The notes: a model not told the origin generated them from the sequence alone. 64,000 nt of DNA from Saccharopolyspora endophytica (GCF_018070075.1 NZ_JAGPXE010000003.1:310001-374000); one strand, 5' to 3'. Shown: positions 1-9,174, counted from the first letter of the stretch. A program made the numbers and translations.

Positions 1-277
1 ACGTGGTCACCACGCTGGCGGCCTCGCCCGGTGTCGACAGCAGCACCGAGGTGATCGTGCCGCCGTACTGGGCGCCGTAGTAGATCCCGGCCAGCAGGAT
101 CAGGGCGGTGACCGGCTCCACGGTCAGCGTCAGCGGAATCAGGATCGCCACCCCGGTGGCCGAGCCCATGCCGGGCAGCAGCCCGATCACGGTGCCCAGC
201 ACGACCCCGGCGAAGCACCACAGCAGGTTCGTCGGCGTCAACGCCGTCGAGACACCCAGCAGCAGGTTCTCCCACAC
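1..277 (-). CDS. tctA: Tripartite tricarboxylate transporter permease TctA, N-terminal part
   Basis: Large membrane permease of a TTT-family carboxylate importer; only the first 92 or so residues lie in the window and the gene runs off the left edge. Reading the minus strand from a GTG at 277 gives VWENLLLGVSTALTPTNLL, then the TctA hallmark VIGLLPGMGSATGVAILIPL and later YYGAQYGGTITSVLLSTPGE, which lines the substrate path in this family. An AAGGGGG ribosome site lies upstream and the start is 17 nt past the tctB stop, so it is translated with tctB. It works with TctB (small membrane subunit) and TctC (binding protein). The substrate is some di- or tricarboxylate that the sequence does not define. 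Confidence 0.9.
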   Translation of the reverse strand, partial: MWENLLLGVSTALTPTNLLWCFAGVVLGTVIGLLPGMGSATGVAILIPLTLTVEPVTALILLAGIYYGAQYGGTITSVLLSTPGEAASVVTT

Positions 278-293
278 CCCGGCCCACCCCCTT

Positions 294-779
294 CTAGAAC
301 CCGAAGATCCCGGTCGGCAGCGGCACGGCCAGCCCCACCGCGAAGACCACCCACACCCCACCGGCCACCGCCACCGAGAACGCCGCCGCCGGAAGGACAC
401 GACGGCCTTCCAGCCAGGTGGAGATCACCAGCACCAGGCCGCCGAACGCGCACACCATGCCCACCACCGGCACCGCCAGCACCGTCACCGGCAGCAGCAC
501 GAACACCCGCCGCAGGATCCACGCCCGCTGCCCGGCCGTGCGCCCGAAATCATCGGTGCCCGAACCGGTCTCACCCGCCGGCACCGGCTGGGACAACTGG
601 CGGCGCAGCAGCACCGCGGCCAGCACCGCCAGCAGTCCGCCGGCGACCATCGGCACGAAACCCGGCCCGATCCGGGCCTGCTCGCCCACGACCCCGTAGA
701 CCGGGGCCGAGAACGCGAAACCCGCGCCCAGCACCACCAGGCCGATCAGCATCCACACCTGCGCGCGATCACCGCTCAT
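294..779 (-). CDS. tctB: TctB-family small permease subunit
   Basis: 161-residue membrane protein, the usual size for TctB, with four hydrophobic segments near residues 8-30, 42-60, 88-120 and 130-155. TctB is the poorly conserved small subunit that pairs with TctA, so the call rests on topology, length and position. Its ATG overlaps the stop of tctC by four bases (ATGA), a mark of translational coupling, and tctA follows 17 nt downstream. The order tctC-tctB-tctA is standard for tripartite tricarboxylate transporters. Confidence 0.85.
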   Translation of the reverse strand: MSGDRAQVWMLIGLVVLGAGFAFSAPVYGVVGEQARIGPGFVPMVAGGLLAVLAAVLLRRQLSQPVPAGETGSGTDDFGRTAGQRAWILRRVFVLLPVTVLAVPVVGMVCAFGGLVLVISTWLEGRRVLPAAAFSVAVAGGVWVVFAVGLAVPLPTGIFGF

Positions 780-1738
780 CGGCTCACCACCTGCTCCACC
801 GGGCCCTGCGCTGCGGCCAGGTACGCCCCGAACTCCTCACCGAAGGCGGGCCGGGCTTGCAGGAACTCCGAGGCCACGTACTCGTGGTAGGCGGGGGAGT
901 CGGCGAAGCGCCGCGCGGCCTGCACCCAGAACTCCCGCGCCCGCGGGTTGAGCCCCCCCGGGGCGATCACCCCGCGGAACTGCGCGAACACCACGTCGAC
1001 TCCCTGCTCCACCGACGTGGGGATGCCGGCGAGTTCGGGATAGGTGTAGCGCTGGTCGGCGAACACGCACAGCGCCTTGAGCTCCCCGGCGCGCAGCTGC
1101 CCGATCACCTCGCTGGGGTTGAGCGAGGCCAGCTCCACCTGACCGCCCAGCACCGCCGCCATCGACTCCCCACCGCCCTCATACGGCACCGTGTCGAGAT
1201 CGGCACCGGTGGTGGCGCGGATCTGGGAGAACACCACCGCATCCGGTCCCATCGCGCCGGAGATCGCCGCCAGCACCCTGCGGTGGCGGGCCTGCTCGAC
1301 GGCATCGGCGCAACTGGTGATGGGGGAGTCGGGGCGGGCCACCAGCAGCGTGAAGTCCTCACCGACCTTGAAGATCGGGGTGAACGAGCGGTGCGAGAAC
1401 GCCACTTCCACCGACGCCGGCAGCGACAGCAGCGAGGTCTCGGTGGCCAGCAGGTACTGCGGGGACCCCGTTTTGCCCAGCAGGTAGGAGTAGCCGACCG
1501 CGCCTTGGCCGCCCTCGCGGTTGTCCACGCTGATGCTCACACCCGGGGTGACCGATACCAGCCCGTCGGCCACGGCCCGCCCGGCGATGTCGCTGCCGCC
1601 TCCGGCGGCGAAGGGCACCACCATCGTCACCGGGCCCACCGGTCGATCCGCGCCCGCCGCGTCGTCCGAGCCGGACGCGCCACCGCACCCGGCGCACGCC
1701 GCTGCGGCCACCGCCATGATCAGGGCTAACGCACGCAT
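776..1738 (-). CDS. tctC: TctC-family solute-binding lipoprotein
   Basis: Extracytoplasmic carboxylate-binding receptor of the transporter, 320 residues. The N-terminus is a lipoprotein signal with cysteine at residue 18 (ACAGC), so it should be anchored outside the membrane by acylation. The mature part begins with VTMVVPFAAGGGSDIAGR, the conserved TctC/Bug-family opening that holds the ligand, and continues with NREGGQGAVGYSYLL. A strong GAGGAGGAG ribosome site precedes the ATG. The gene lies 33 bp after the CoA-transferase gene on the same strand, so import and CoA activation of a carboxylic acid are probably co-transcribed. Confidence 0.9.
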   Translation of the reverse strand: MRALALIMAVAAAACAGCGGASGSDDAAGADRPVGPVTMVVPFAAGGGSDIAGRAVADGLVSVTPGVSISVDNREGGQGAVGYSYLLGKTGSPQYLLATETSLLSLPASVEVAFSHRSFTPIFKVGEDFTLLVARPDSPITSCADAVEQARHRRVLAAISGAMGPDAVVFSQIRATTGADLDTVPYEGGGESMAAVLGGQVELASLNPSEVIGQLRAGELKALCVFADQRYTYPELAGIPTSVEQGVDVVFAQFRGVIAPGGLNPRAREFWVQAARRFADSPAYHEYVASEFLQARPAFGEEFGAYLAAAQGPVEQVVSR

Positions 1739-1771
1739 CGCTCCTCCTCGAGCTCGCGTCGCGACAAGGGG

Positions 1772-2980
1772 TCAGGGCTCGGAGATGACTCCCGCCCGCA
1801 CCAAGCCGGCGATCTCGTCGGCGCCCACGCCCAGCTCGGCGAGGACCTCACCGGTGTGCTCACCCAGAACCGGCCCCGCCGAGCGGCGCTGCGGTGGGGT
1901 GTCGGACAGCCGCATGGGCGAGCCGATCTGGCGCACCGCACCCAGCTGCGGATGCGGCGCGTCCCAGAAGAACCCGCGCCCGCGCAGGTGCTCGTCGGTG
2001 AACACCTGCGCGGTCTCGGCGATCGGGGCGCACGGAACCCCGGCGTCCACCAGCGCCTCCACGATCGCGTCGGTGCTCCACCGGGTCGTTTCCCGCTCGA
2101 TCGCGGCGATCAGCTCGTCGCGGTGGTGGTAGCGGTCGTAGGAGGAGCCGTAGCGCTCGTCGTCGAGCAGCTCGGCCAGCCCCAGCGCGCGGCAGAACGC
2201 AGGCCAGGTCTTCGGCGTCGTGGCCCCGACCGTCACCCACCCGTCCTTGCTGCGCACCGCCTGGTAGGGGGCGCTGTTCTGATGCGCCGAACCGTGCTTG
2301 CGCCCGCTGTCACCGGTGGCGAAGAACGTCCCGGCCTCCCACACCGCCAGCGACGCACCGGCTTCGAACAACGACACGTCGGCGACCTGGCCGCGTCCGG
2401 TGCGCTCGCGGGCCCGCAAACCGGCCATCGCGCTCATCGCCGCGTACAGCCCGCACACCAGGTCGCACACCGGCACCCCGACCTTCACCGGGGCACCACC
2501 TTCCTCGCCGGTGATGCTCATCAGCCCGGCGCGAGCCTGGGCCATGATGTCCAGACCGGGCTGTGGGGCCAACGGCCCGTCCTGGCCCCACCCGGACACC
2601 GCGACGTAGACCAGCCGCGGGAAGCGTTGCCGCACCACCTCGGGCCCGAACCCCAGCGCCTCCAGCGCGCCGGGACGCAGGTTCTCGATGAGCACATCGG
2701 CGGTGGCCAGGAGCCTGTCGAGCACGCTCTTGCCCTGGTCGGTCTTCAAATCCACCGCCAGCGAACGCTTGTTGCGGTTGAGCCGGACGAAAGGGGAGGA
2801 GTGCTCCTGCAGGAACGGCCCGGTCTGGCGCACCGGGTCACCGCCCGCCGGGTTCTCCACCTTCACCACGTCGGCACCGAGATCGGCCAGCTGCATCGCC
2901 GCGTAGGGCGCTGCCATGAACGCACCGATCTCCACCACGCGCACACCAGCCAGCGGAGCTGACTCTGATCGGGTACTCAC
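1772..2980 (-). CDS. CaiB/BaiF-type family III CoA-transferase
   Basis: Family III CoA-transferase that moves CoA between carboxylic acids, 402 residues, a full-length member. The start (GTG, after GGGAGG) leads into PLAGVRVVEIGAFMAAPYAA, typical of the family. DLGADVVKVENPAGGDPVR and NRNKRSLAVDLKTDQGKSVL follow, then DVLIENLRPGALEALGFG, where the aspartate region of the family active site lies. It is first in a same-strand operon with tctC, tctB and tctA, suggesting that the imported acid is activated to its CoA ester on entry. The divergent GntR gene is the likely regulator. The true acyl donor and acceptor cannot be read from sequence. Confidence 0.9.
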   Translation of the reverse strand: MSTRSESAPLAGVRVVEIGAFMAAPYAAMQLADLGADVVKVENPAGGDPVRQTGPFLQEHSSPFVRLNRNKRSLAVDLKTDQGKSVLDRLLATADVLIENLRPGALEALGFGPEVVRQRFPRLVYVAVSGWGQDGPLAPQPGLDIMAQARAGLMSITGEEGGAPVKVGVPVCDLVCGLYAAMSAMAGLRARERTGRGQVADVSLFEAGASLAVWEAGTFFATGDSGRKHGSAHQNSAPYQAVRSKDGWVTVGATTPKTWPAFCRALGLAELLDDERYGSSYDRYHHRDELIAAIERETTRWSTDAIVEALVDAGVPCAPIAETAQVFTDEHLRGRGFFWDAPHPQLGAVRQIGSPMRLSDTPPQRRSAGPVLGEHTGEVLAELGVGADEIAGLVRAGVISEP

Positions 2981-3040
2981 TCCACGCCTCCCACCACGCC
3001 GGGCGACACGGCGGCTACCGTGATCGGCATCACCTGACTT

Positions 3041-3050
3041 TTGTCTACAG
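3041..3050. promoter_or_regulatory. Putative GntR/FCD operator TTGTCTACAG
   Basis: The palindromic core TGTCTACA lies between the divergent CoA-transferase and GntR genes. FCD-type GntR regulators commonly bind TTGTNNACAA-like sites, and this one matches at nine of ten positions. Its place, about 60 bp before the CoA-transferase start and 85 bp before the regulator start, suits control of both. The assignment is inferred. Confidence 0.45.
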
Positions 3051-3134
3051 CAGGCAGATCGTGGCTGACAAGCTCGGCGGACCAGGTTGCTCCACCCGAG
3101 GCAATAGGATCACGCCGAGCACCGAAGGAGACTC

Positions 3135-3890
3135 GTGACCGGATCCGCGGACAACACCACCAGCGCCCCGCACATCGTCGGGCCGCCCAGCCTCGTCGAA
3201 CTCGCCGCCGCCACCCTGCGCCGCATGATCGTCGGAGGCGACCTGCTGTGCGGGCAGCGCATCGTGGAGAACCGGCTCACCGGTCAGCTCGGCATCTCCC
3301 GCCCACCCCTGCGCGAAGCCCTGCGCGTCCTGGAACGCGAAGGCCTCGTCCGCCAGGTGCCCCGCAAGGGCGTGATCGTCACCCCGCTGACGCTGCACGA
3401 CATCTACGAGATCTGCACCCTGCGCGCCGAATTCGAACGCCTGGCCATCCGCCTGGGCGTCCCGGTCACCGACCCCGCCCGCCGCGCCCGCTGCCAGCAG
3501 GCCCTGCAGGCCATGACCGACGCCGCCCGCACCGGAGACCGCCCCGCCTACCTCGAGCGCTCCTTCGAGTTCCACGTCTCGGTGGTCGGCCTGTCCGGGC
3601 ACGCCCGACTCGAAGAGGCCTACCGCTCCCTGCAACTCCAGCTGATGCTGTCCATGGCGCTCAACCGCCGCGCCCGCGAGGAGCACGAAACCCTCGACGG
3701 CGACGTCGCCCGCCACACCCACCTGCTGGAGATCATCGACACCGGAGACCCCCAGGCCGTCCTCGACGAACTGGCCACCCACGGCGACCGCAGCTTCCTC
3801 GACGGCATCGAGGACACAGTGGACGGACACACCGACGTCGCGCTGGCCTGGCTGGCCCAGCAGCGCACCGGCCGAAAGGAAACCCGTTGA
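3135..3890 (+). CDS. GntR-family (FCD) transcriptional regulator
   Basis: 251-residue regulator. Residues 20-80 form the winged helix (LVELAAATLRRMIVGGDLLCG, then ISRPPLREALRVLEREGLV), the usual GntR helix-turn-helix. Residues 90-225 form an FCD ligand domain of the FadR subfamily, with EICTLRAEFERLAIRL and the histidines of RHTHLLEII that normally bind metal next to the effector. It starts with GTG after GAAGGAG. It faces away from the CoA-transferase/tct operon and is probably its carboxylate-responsive regulator. The downstream gene overlaps by four bases and shares its transcript. Confidence 0.92.
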   Translation: MTGSADNTTSAPHIVGPPSLVELAAATLRRMIVGGDLLCGQRIVENRLTGQLGISRPPLREALRVLEREGLVRQVPRKGVIVTPLTLHDIYEICTLRAEFERLAIRLGVPVTDPARRARCQQALQAMTDAARTGDRPAYLERSFEFHVSVVGLSGHARLEEAYRSLQLQLMLSMALNRRAREEHETLDGDVARHTHLLEIIDTGDPQAVLDELATHGDRSFLDGIEDTVDGHTDVALAWLAQQRTGRKETR

Positions 3891-4411
3891 ACGACCCCCT
3901 GACCGTGACCGTCGACGACATCACCCCCGAGATCGACCCCGCCGCCTTCATCGCCCCCGGCACCAGCCTCATCGGCCGCGTCACCATCGGCCCCCGCGCC
4001 AGCATCTGGTACGGCTCGGTGCTGCGCGGCGACCAGGAGACCATCACCATCGGCGAGGCCACCAACATCCAGGACGGCAGCGTCATCCACGCCGACCCCG
4101 GATTCCCCGCCGACATCCACCCCGAGGTCACCGTCGGCCACCGCGCCGTCCTGCACGGCTGCACCGTGGAAACCGGCAGCCTCATCGGCATGGGCGCGGT
4201 CGTGCTCAACGGCGCCCGCATCGGCGCAGGCTCCCTGGTCGCCGCCGGAGCCGTCGTCCTCGAAGGCACCGACATCCCACCCGGCTCCCTGGTCGCCGGC
4301 ACCCCCGGCAAGGTCCGCCGCGAACTCACCGACGACGAACAAGCCGCCCTCAAGCTCTCCGTCGAGCAATACCTCAACCTCGCAGCAAAACACCGCAACG
4401 CCCTGAGCTGA
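3887..4411 (+). CDS. Gamma-carbonic-anhydrase-like left-handed beta-helix protein
   Basis: 174-residue hexapeptide-repeat protein of the gamma-carbonic anhydrase (YrdA/PaaY) family. I choose TTG at 3887, overlapping the regulator stop as TTGA, with GAAAGGA six bases upstream; an upstream in-frame extension would only be antisense-like sequence. The triad of metal-binding histidines is visible in VIHADP and VGHRAVLHGC. Repeats such as ASIWYGSVLRGDQ, GSLIGMGAVVLNGARIG and GSLVAGTPGKVRREL are classic for the fold. PaaY-type members hydrolyse unwanted CoA thioesters, which would fit a role beside a CoA-transferase; that is inference. Confidence 0.88.
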   Translation: MNDPLTVTVDDITPEIDPAAFIAPGTSLIGRVTIGPRASIWYGSVLRGDQETITIGEATNIQDGSVIHADPGFPADIHPEVTVGHRAVLHGCTVETGSLIGMGAVVLNGARIGAGSLVAAGAVVLEGTDIPPGSLVAGTPGKVRRELTDDEQAALKLSVEQYLNLAAKHRNALS

Positions 4412-4417
4412 GCAACA

Positions 4418-4482
4418 CCCCAGCGGCCCTGCGCGCAGAAGGCCACCCGATGGCTCGCCTCAACGCGGCAGGACCGCTGGGG
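4418..4482. terminator. Hairpin between convergent genes
   Basis: CCCCAGCGG with CCCTGC (4418-4432) pairs with GCAGGACCGCTGGGG (4468-4482), one mismatch. It sits between the ends of the carbonic-anhydrase-like and methyltransferase genes. There is no U tract, so termination strength is uncertain. Confidence 0.5.
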
Positions 4483-4529
4483 GAGCAGCCCATCCGCCAC
4501 GAACGGGGGAGCCGGGAGACCACATACCG

Positions 4530-5324
4530 CTAACCCCGGCGACCGGAGACCACCGTGGCGTCGAGCTCGTCGCAGCGCGACACCCTCGCCTCCAAACCGG
4601 CAGCGCTCATCAAACCCGCGGTGCGATCGGCCTGCTCCCGGGAGGTCTCCACCAGCAGCACACCGCCCGGGCCCAACCAGCCCGGCGCCTGGGCGATCAC
4701 CCGCGCCTGCACCAACAGGCCATCGGCCCCACCGTCCAGGGCGGTGCGAGGTTCGTGGTCGCGGGCCTCCGGAGGCATCAGCGCCACCGCGTCGCTGGGA
4801 ACGTAAGGGGCATTGGCGGTGATCACCCGCACCCGCCCCGCCAACTCGCGGGGGAGAGGGGCGAACAGATCCCCCGTGACCACGTGCCCGCCAGGCAGGT
4901 TCAGCTGCGCGCAAGCCGTCGCGCGCTCGTCGACGTCGCACGCCCACACCACCGCGTCCGGGCGCTCGGCGCGCACCGCGGCGGCCACCGCACCCGAACC
5001 GCAGCACACATCCACCACCACAGCACCAGAACCGAGTCCGTCCACGGCGAGCTCGACGAGATGTTCGGTGCGACGCCGCGGCACGAACACCCCTGGCGCC
5101 ACAGCGATCCGCACACCCCGGAACCACGCCCACCCCAGCACCTGCTCCAACGGCAACCCCGACACCCGAGCGGCGAGCATCCGCTCCAGCCGCACCGGGT
5201 CACCACCGGCCTCGCCCAGCAGCAGCTCCGCCTCGTCCTCGGCGAACACGCAGCCCGCCGCCCGCAGGCGACCGCTCACCTCATCCCGCGACACACCCAC
5301 GCCCCCTGACCCCATCGCGCCCAT
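4530..5324 (-). CDS. PrmC/HemK-like protein N5-glutamine methyltransferase
   Basis: 264-residue class I SAM methyltransferase. A helical N-terminal domain (residues 12-60, DEAELLLGEAGGDPVRLERM) is followed by the SAM loop VVDVCCGSGAVAAAV near residue 90. NAPYVPSDAVALMPPEA near residue 170 is the NPPY-type motif used to hold a planar amide. In this actinobacterial subfamily the motif is commonly NAPY, and the proteins are annotated as putative N5-glutamine methyltransferases distinct from the housekeeping PrmC. The substrate is unproven. The start is uncertain because two ATG and two GTG codons lie within the first 12 codons. Confidence 0.82.
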   Translation of the reverse strand: MGAMGSGGVGVSRDEVSGRLRAAGCVFAEDEAELLLGEAGGDPVRLERMLAARVSGLPLEQVLGWAWFRGVRIAVAPGVFVPRRRTEHLVELAVDGLGSGAVVVDVCCGSGAVAAAVRAERPDAVVWACDVDERATACAQLNLPGGHVVTGDLFAPLPRELAGRVRVITANAPYVPSDAVALMPPEARDHEPRTALDGGADGLLVQARVIAQAPGWLGPGGVLLVETSREQADRTAGLMSAAGLEARVSRCDELDATVVSGRRG

Positions 5325-5347
5325 CCTCGCACCCGCACCCCGAAACG

Positions 5348-5389
5348 ACGGCTGCCGCGCCCCCGGGAAACCGGGAACACGGCAGCCGT
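5348..5389. terminator. Hairpin with ten-bp stem
   Basis: ACGGCTGCCG (5348-5357) pairs with CGGCAGCCGT (5380-5389), with an inner CCCGG/CCGGG. It lies just downstream of the small minus-strand gene at 5422 and upstream of the methyltransferase, so it most likely ends the small gene's transcript. Confidence 0.55.
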
Positions 5390-5421
5390 GAAGTCATTTT
5401 CGGTTGTGCGCTACCAGGTCC

Positions 5422-5532
5422 TCATCCGCGCGGAAACCGCACGTAGGCCTGCGAGCGGGGGTGGCGCATCGTCGCGCGGGCGCGTTCGAGCTCCCGCGAA
5501 AACCCGCCCAGCCAGCGAACCATACTTGCCAT
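5422..5532 (-). CDS. Possible 36-residue basic small protein
   Basis: A short reading frame starting MASMVRWLGGFSRELERA and ending in an arginine-rich tail. Support is a well-spaced ribosome site (GGAGGA, six bases before ATG), a hairpin just after the stop, and no competing gene on either strand. The composition (basic, amphipathic, aromatic) could suit membrane or nucleic-acid binding, but I recognise no family. The in-frame region before this ATG has no ribosome site, so the short form is preferred. It may be non-coding. Confidence 0.4.
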   Translation of the reverse strand: MASMVRWLGGFSRELERARATMRHPRSQAYVRFPRG

Positions 5533-5766
5533 AGGGCGTCCTCCATATTCAGCGAAGGGTTTGTGTGTGGAGTTGACGGTGTTCCCGCTCGTTGTCAACA
5601 CCCGGATGCGCGGGCACCCACTGATCCGGCCGAGTTCGTCCCCCGTCAACCGGAATGTCGTCGCAGGTCGTCCGCGTGTTTCAACCGTGACATAACAGAA
5701 TGGTCACAACAAGGAGCGGCCAGTCACACCCGAACGGGCGACCCCACACCACACGCCCCGTAGCGA

Positions 5767-6027
5767 TCAGCCCGGGTGGGCACCCACCGCATCCCGCAAC
5801 TCAGCGGCCACCTCCACATCCGACTGCCGCGCACAATGCGCACAGCAGAAGAACCGCCCACTGGCCTCCACACCATGACCCAGAATCCGGCACCCGCAGT
5901 GCTCGCACTGCGGCGCCAAACGCTGCGCCGCGCACTCGAAAGAATCGAACGTGTGCACCCCACCGCCCACGGTGCGCACCTCGAAACTCATCCAGTACTC
6001 GTTCCCGCACACCTCGCAGGTCCCCAT
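5767..6027 (-). CDS. Small Cys-rich metal-binding protein (prokaryotic metallothionein-like)
   Basis: 86 residues beginning MGTCEVCGNEYWMSFEV, with a GGAGG site eight bases before ATG. Cysteine pairs CEVC, CEHCGC and CCAHC plus histidines indicate two zinc or other metal sites; the segment with HTFDSFECAAQ lies between them. Short actinobacterial proteins of this layout are often annotated as prokaryotic metallothionein. It may instead be a zinc-ribbon adaptor, since the acidic C-terminal helix (DVEVAAELRDA) is unusual for a pure metal store. It diverges from the alpha-mannosidase gene. Codons are G-rich because the + strand here is C-rich. Confidence 0.72.
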   Translation of the reverse strand: MGTCEVCGNEYWMSFEVRTVGGGVHTFDSFECAAQRLAPQCEHCGCRILGHGVEASGRFFCCAHCARQSDVEVAAELRDAVGAHPG

Positions 6028-6193
6028 GAGACCGCCCTCCACAACGCGATGACAAGCCAACATCGCGAGCATGCGGCCTCCCCCCAACACCGGCAACCGC
6101 ACCAACACCGAAGAAAATTCACCTCTGACCCCACGCCACCCTGTGCCAGCATGATCACCACCACACCCACGCGCCGAGCCAGGGAGCCGCCCC

Positions 6194-9169
6194 ATGCACG
6201 ACGACCGCCACATCGTCGAACAACGCCTCGACCGCGTCCTGCACCAACGCATCAAACCCGCCCAACACACCCACACCCAACCCATGGACATCGCCGTCTG
6301 GCACACCCCCGGCGAACCCGTCCCCGTCGACCAAGCCCTCACCGCCACCTACCAACCCACCCACATCGGCCAACCCTGGGGACCCGCCTGGGGCACCGCC
6401 TGGTTCCGCCTCACCGCCACCATCCCCGAAACCTGGGCCGGCCACACCGTCGAAGCACTCATCAACCTCGGCTCCACCGACGAACGCCCCGGCTTCCAAT
6501 GCGAAGGCCTCTGCTACACCCCCGACGGCACACCCCTCAAAGCCATCAACCCCCTCAACACCTACCTCCCACTCCCATCCACCCCCGGCACCCACACCAT
6601 CTACGTCGAAGCCGCCGCCAACCCCGACATCCTCGGCCCCCGCGGCTTCCAACCCACCCACCTCGGCGACAAACCCACCGCCGACGGCCCACCCCTCTAC
6701 CAACTCCACCAAGCCGACATCGCCCTCCGCCACACCGAAACAGCCGCCCTCTACCACGACGCCGAAGTCCTCGACCAGCTCATGCGCCAGCTACCCGAGA
6801 ACTCACCCCGCCGCCACCACATCCTCCGCGCCCTCGAACGCATGCTCGACACCCTCGACCTCCACGACATCCCCGGCACCGCCACCGCCGCCCGCAACCA
6901 ACTCACCGACGCCCTCACCGCACCCGCACACCACAGCGCCCACCAGATCTCCGCCGTCGGCCACGCCCACATCGACTCCGCCTGGCTGTGGCCCATCCGC
7001 GAAACCATCCGCAAAGTCGCCCGCACCATCGCCAACGTCACCACACTGCTCGACCACCACGACTTCCACTTCGCCATGTCCCAGGCCCAACAACTCGCCT
7101 GGATCAAAACCCACCACCCCAAGCTCTACGACCGCGTCCGCCACCACATCCACCAAGGCGGATTCGTCCCCGTCGGCGGCATGTGGGTCGAATCCGACAC
7201 CAACATGCCCGGCGGCGAAGCCCTCGCCCGCCAACTCATCCACGGCAAACGCTTCTTCCTCGACGAATTCGGCATCGAAACCCGCGAAGTCTGGCTACCC
7301 GACTCCTTCGGCTACAGCGCCGCACTCCCACAACTCATCCACCAAGCAGGCAACACCTGGTTCCTCACCCAAAAACTCTCCTGGAACCAGACCAACCGCT
7401 TCCCCCACCACACCTTCCACTGGGAAGGCATCGACGGAACCCGCATCTTCACCCACTTCCCACCCGCCGACACCTACAACGCCGAAATCACCGGCGCCGA
7501 ACTCGCCCGCGCCCAGAACAACTTCTCCGAACACGGCTACGCCAACCACTCACTCCTGCCCTTCGGCCACGGCGACGGCGGGGGAGGACCCACCCGCGAC
7601 ATGCTCGAACGCGCCCACCGCACCCACAACCTCGAAGGCTCACCCCAAGTCCACCTGCACACACCCACCCAGTTCTTCACCACCGCCGAAGCAGACCACA
7701 CCCAACCCGCCGTCTACTCCGGCGAGCTCTACCTCGAACTCCACCGCGGCACCTACACCTCCCAAGCCCGCACCAAACAAGGCAACCGACGCAGCGAACA
7801 CCTCCTGCGCGAAGCCGAACTCTGGTGCACCACCGCCACCCTCAACACCGGCACCGACTACCCCTACGACCAACTCGACACCCTCTGGAAACAAGTCCTC
7901 CTCAACCAATTCCACGACATCCTCCCCGGATCCTCCATCGCCTGGGTCCACCGCGAAGCCGAGAACACCTACAACGACATCGCCGACCAACTCAACACCC
8001 TCATCAACCACGCCCAACACACCCTCACCGGCCCCGGCGACACCCCCATCACCTTCAACGCCGCACCCCACACCCACGACGACATCCCCGCCCTCGGCGC
8101 CACCAACGCACCCACCCCCACACCCGCCACCCCACAACGCCAACCCGACGGCACCATCACCCTCGACAACGGCCTCATCCGCGCCACCATCGACCACCAC
8201 GGCCTCATCACCACCGTCCACGACCACACCGCCGACCGCGAAGCCCTAGCCGCCCCCGCCAACCTCCTCCAAATCCACCCCGACCACCCCAACCACTGGG
8301 ACGCCTGGGACATCGACGGCTTCTACCGCCACAACACCCACGACCTCACCCAACTCGACACCCTCGACATCCACGACAACACCGTCGTCATCCACCGCAC
8401 CCACGCAAACTCCACCATCACCCAAACCCTCGCCATCCCGGCAGGGGAGAAGCGCATCGACATCACCACCGACGTCGACTGGCACGAATCCGAAAAACTC
8501 CTCAAAGTCACCTTCCCCCTCGACGTCCACGCCGACCGCTCAGCATCCGAAACCCAATTCGGCCACGTCATGCGCCCCACCCACACCAACACCTCCTGGG
8601 ACGCCGCCCGCTTCGAAATCTGCGCCCACCGCTACATCCACGTCGCCGAACCCGGCTACGGACACACCCTCGTCAACGACTCCACCTACGGACACGACGT
8701 CACCCGACACACCCGAGACGACGGCGCCACCACCACAACCGTCCGCCTCTCCCTCCTGCGCGCACCCCGATTCCCCGACCCCGACACCGACCACGGCCAC
8801 CACACCCTCAAATACGCCCTCTGCATCGGCACCGACATCACCGAATCCGCACGCCAGGGCTACCGCATCAACCTCCCCACCCGAACCCACCTCGGCACCC
8901 ACCCCGTCACACCCCTGATCACCCTCGACAACCCAGGCGTCATCGTCGAAGCCCTCAAACTCGCCGACGACCGCAGCGGCGACGTCATCGTCCGCCTCTA
9001 CGAAGCCCGCGGCGCCCAAGCCCGCACCCACCTCACCACCAGCTTCCCCGCAACCACCATCACCCGAACCGACCTGCTCGAACGCCCCACCCACGCACCC
9101 CAACCACCCGACACACCCCTCAAACTCCGCCCCTTCGAAATCCGCACCCTCCGCATCACCCGCGCATGA
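6194..9169 (+). CDS. Alpha-mannosidase, glycoside hydrolase family 38
   Basis: 991-residue zinc-dependent glycosidase, the normal length for bacterial GH38. The catalytic domain (about 250-560) has VGHAHIDSAWLWPIRET, whose His and Asp bind zinc, and WLPDSFGYSAALPQL, whose Asp is the nucleophile. GHGDGGGGPTRDMLERA is another family signature. Beta-sandwich domains fill the C-terminal half. There is no signal peptide, so it should act in the cytosol on mannosides brought in by a transporter not seen here. Start ATG follows GGGAG. The coding strand is strikingly rich in C and A, so a second frame stays open over its full length; that frame is an artefact. Confidence 0.95.
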   Translation: MHDDRHIVEQRLDRVLHQRIKPAQHTHTQPMDIAVWHTPGEPVPVDQALTATYQPTHIGQPWGPAWGTAWFRLTATIPETWAGHTVEALINLGSTDERPGFQCEGLCYTPDGTPLKAINPLNTYLPLPSTPGTHTIYVEAAANPDILGPRGFQPTHLGDKPTADGPPLYQLHQADIALRHTETAALYHDAEVLDQLMRQLPENSPRRHHILRALERMLDTLDLHDIPGTATAARNQLTDALTAPAHHSAHQISAVGHAHIDSAWLWPIRETIRKVARTIANVTTLLDHHDFHFAMSQAQQLAWIKTHHPKLYDRVRHHIHQGGFVPVGGMWVESDTNMPGGEALARQLIHGKRFFLDEFGIETREVWLPDSFGYSAALPQLIHQAGNTWFLTQKLSWNQTNRFPHHTFHWEGIDGTRIFTHFPPADTYNAEITGAELARAQNNFSEHGYANHSLLPFGHGDGGGGPTRDMLERAHRTHNLEGSPQVHLHTPTQFFTTAEADHTQPAVYSGELYLELHRGTYTSQARTKQGNRRSEHLLREAELWCTTATLNTGTDYPYDQLDTLWKQVLLNQFHDILPGSSIAWVHREAENTYNDIADQLNTLINHAQHTLTGPGDTPITFNAAPHTHDDIPALGATNAPTPTPATPQRQPDGTITLDNGLIRATIDHHGLITTVHDHTADREALAAPANLLQIHPDHPNHWDAWDIDGFYRHNTHDLTQLDTLDIHDNTVVIHRTHANSTITQTLAIPAGEKRIDITTDVDWHESEKLLKVTFPLDVHADRSASETQFGHVMRPTHTNTSWDAARFEICAHRYIHVAEPGYGHTLVNDSTYGHDVTRHTRDDGATTTTVRLSLLRAPRFPDPDTDHGHHTLKYALCIGTDITESARQGYRINLPTRTHLGTHPVTPLITLDNPGVIVEALKLADDRSGDVIVRLYEARGAQARTHLTTSFPATTITRTDLLERPTHAPQPPDTPLKLRPFEIRTLRITRA

Positions 9170-9174
9170 AACGA

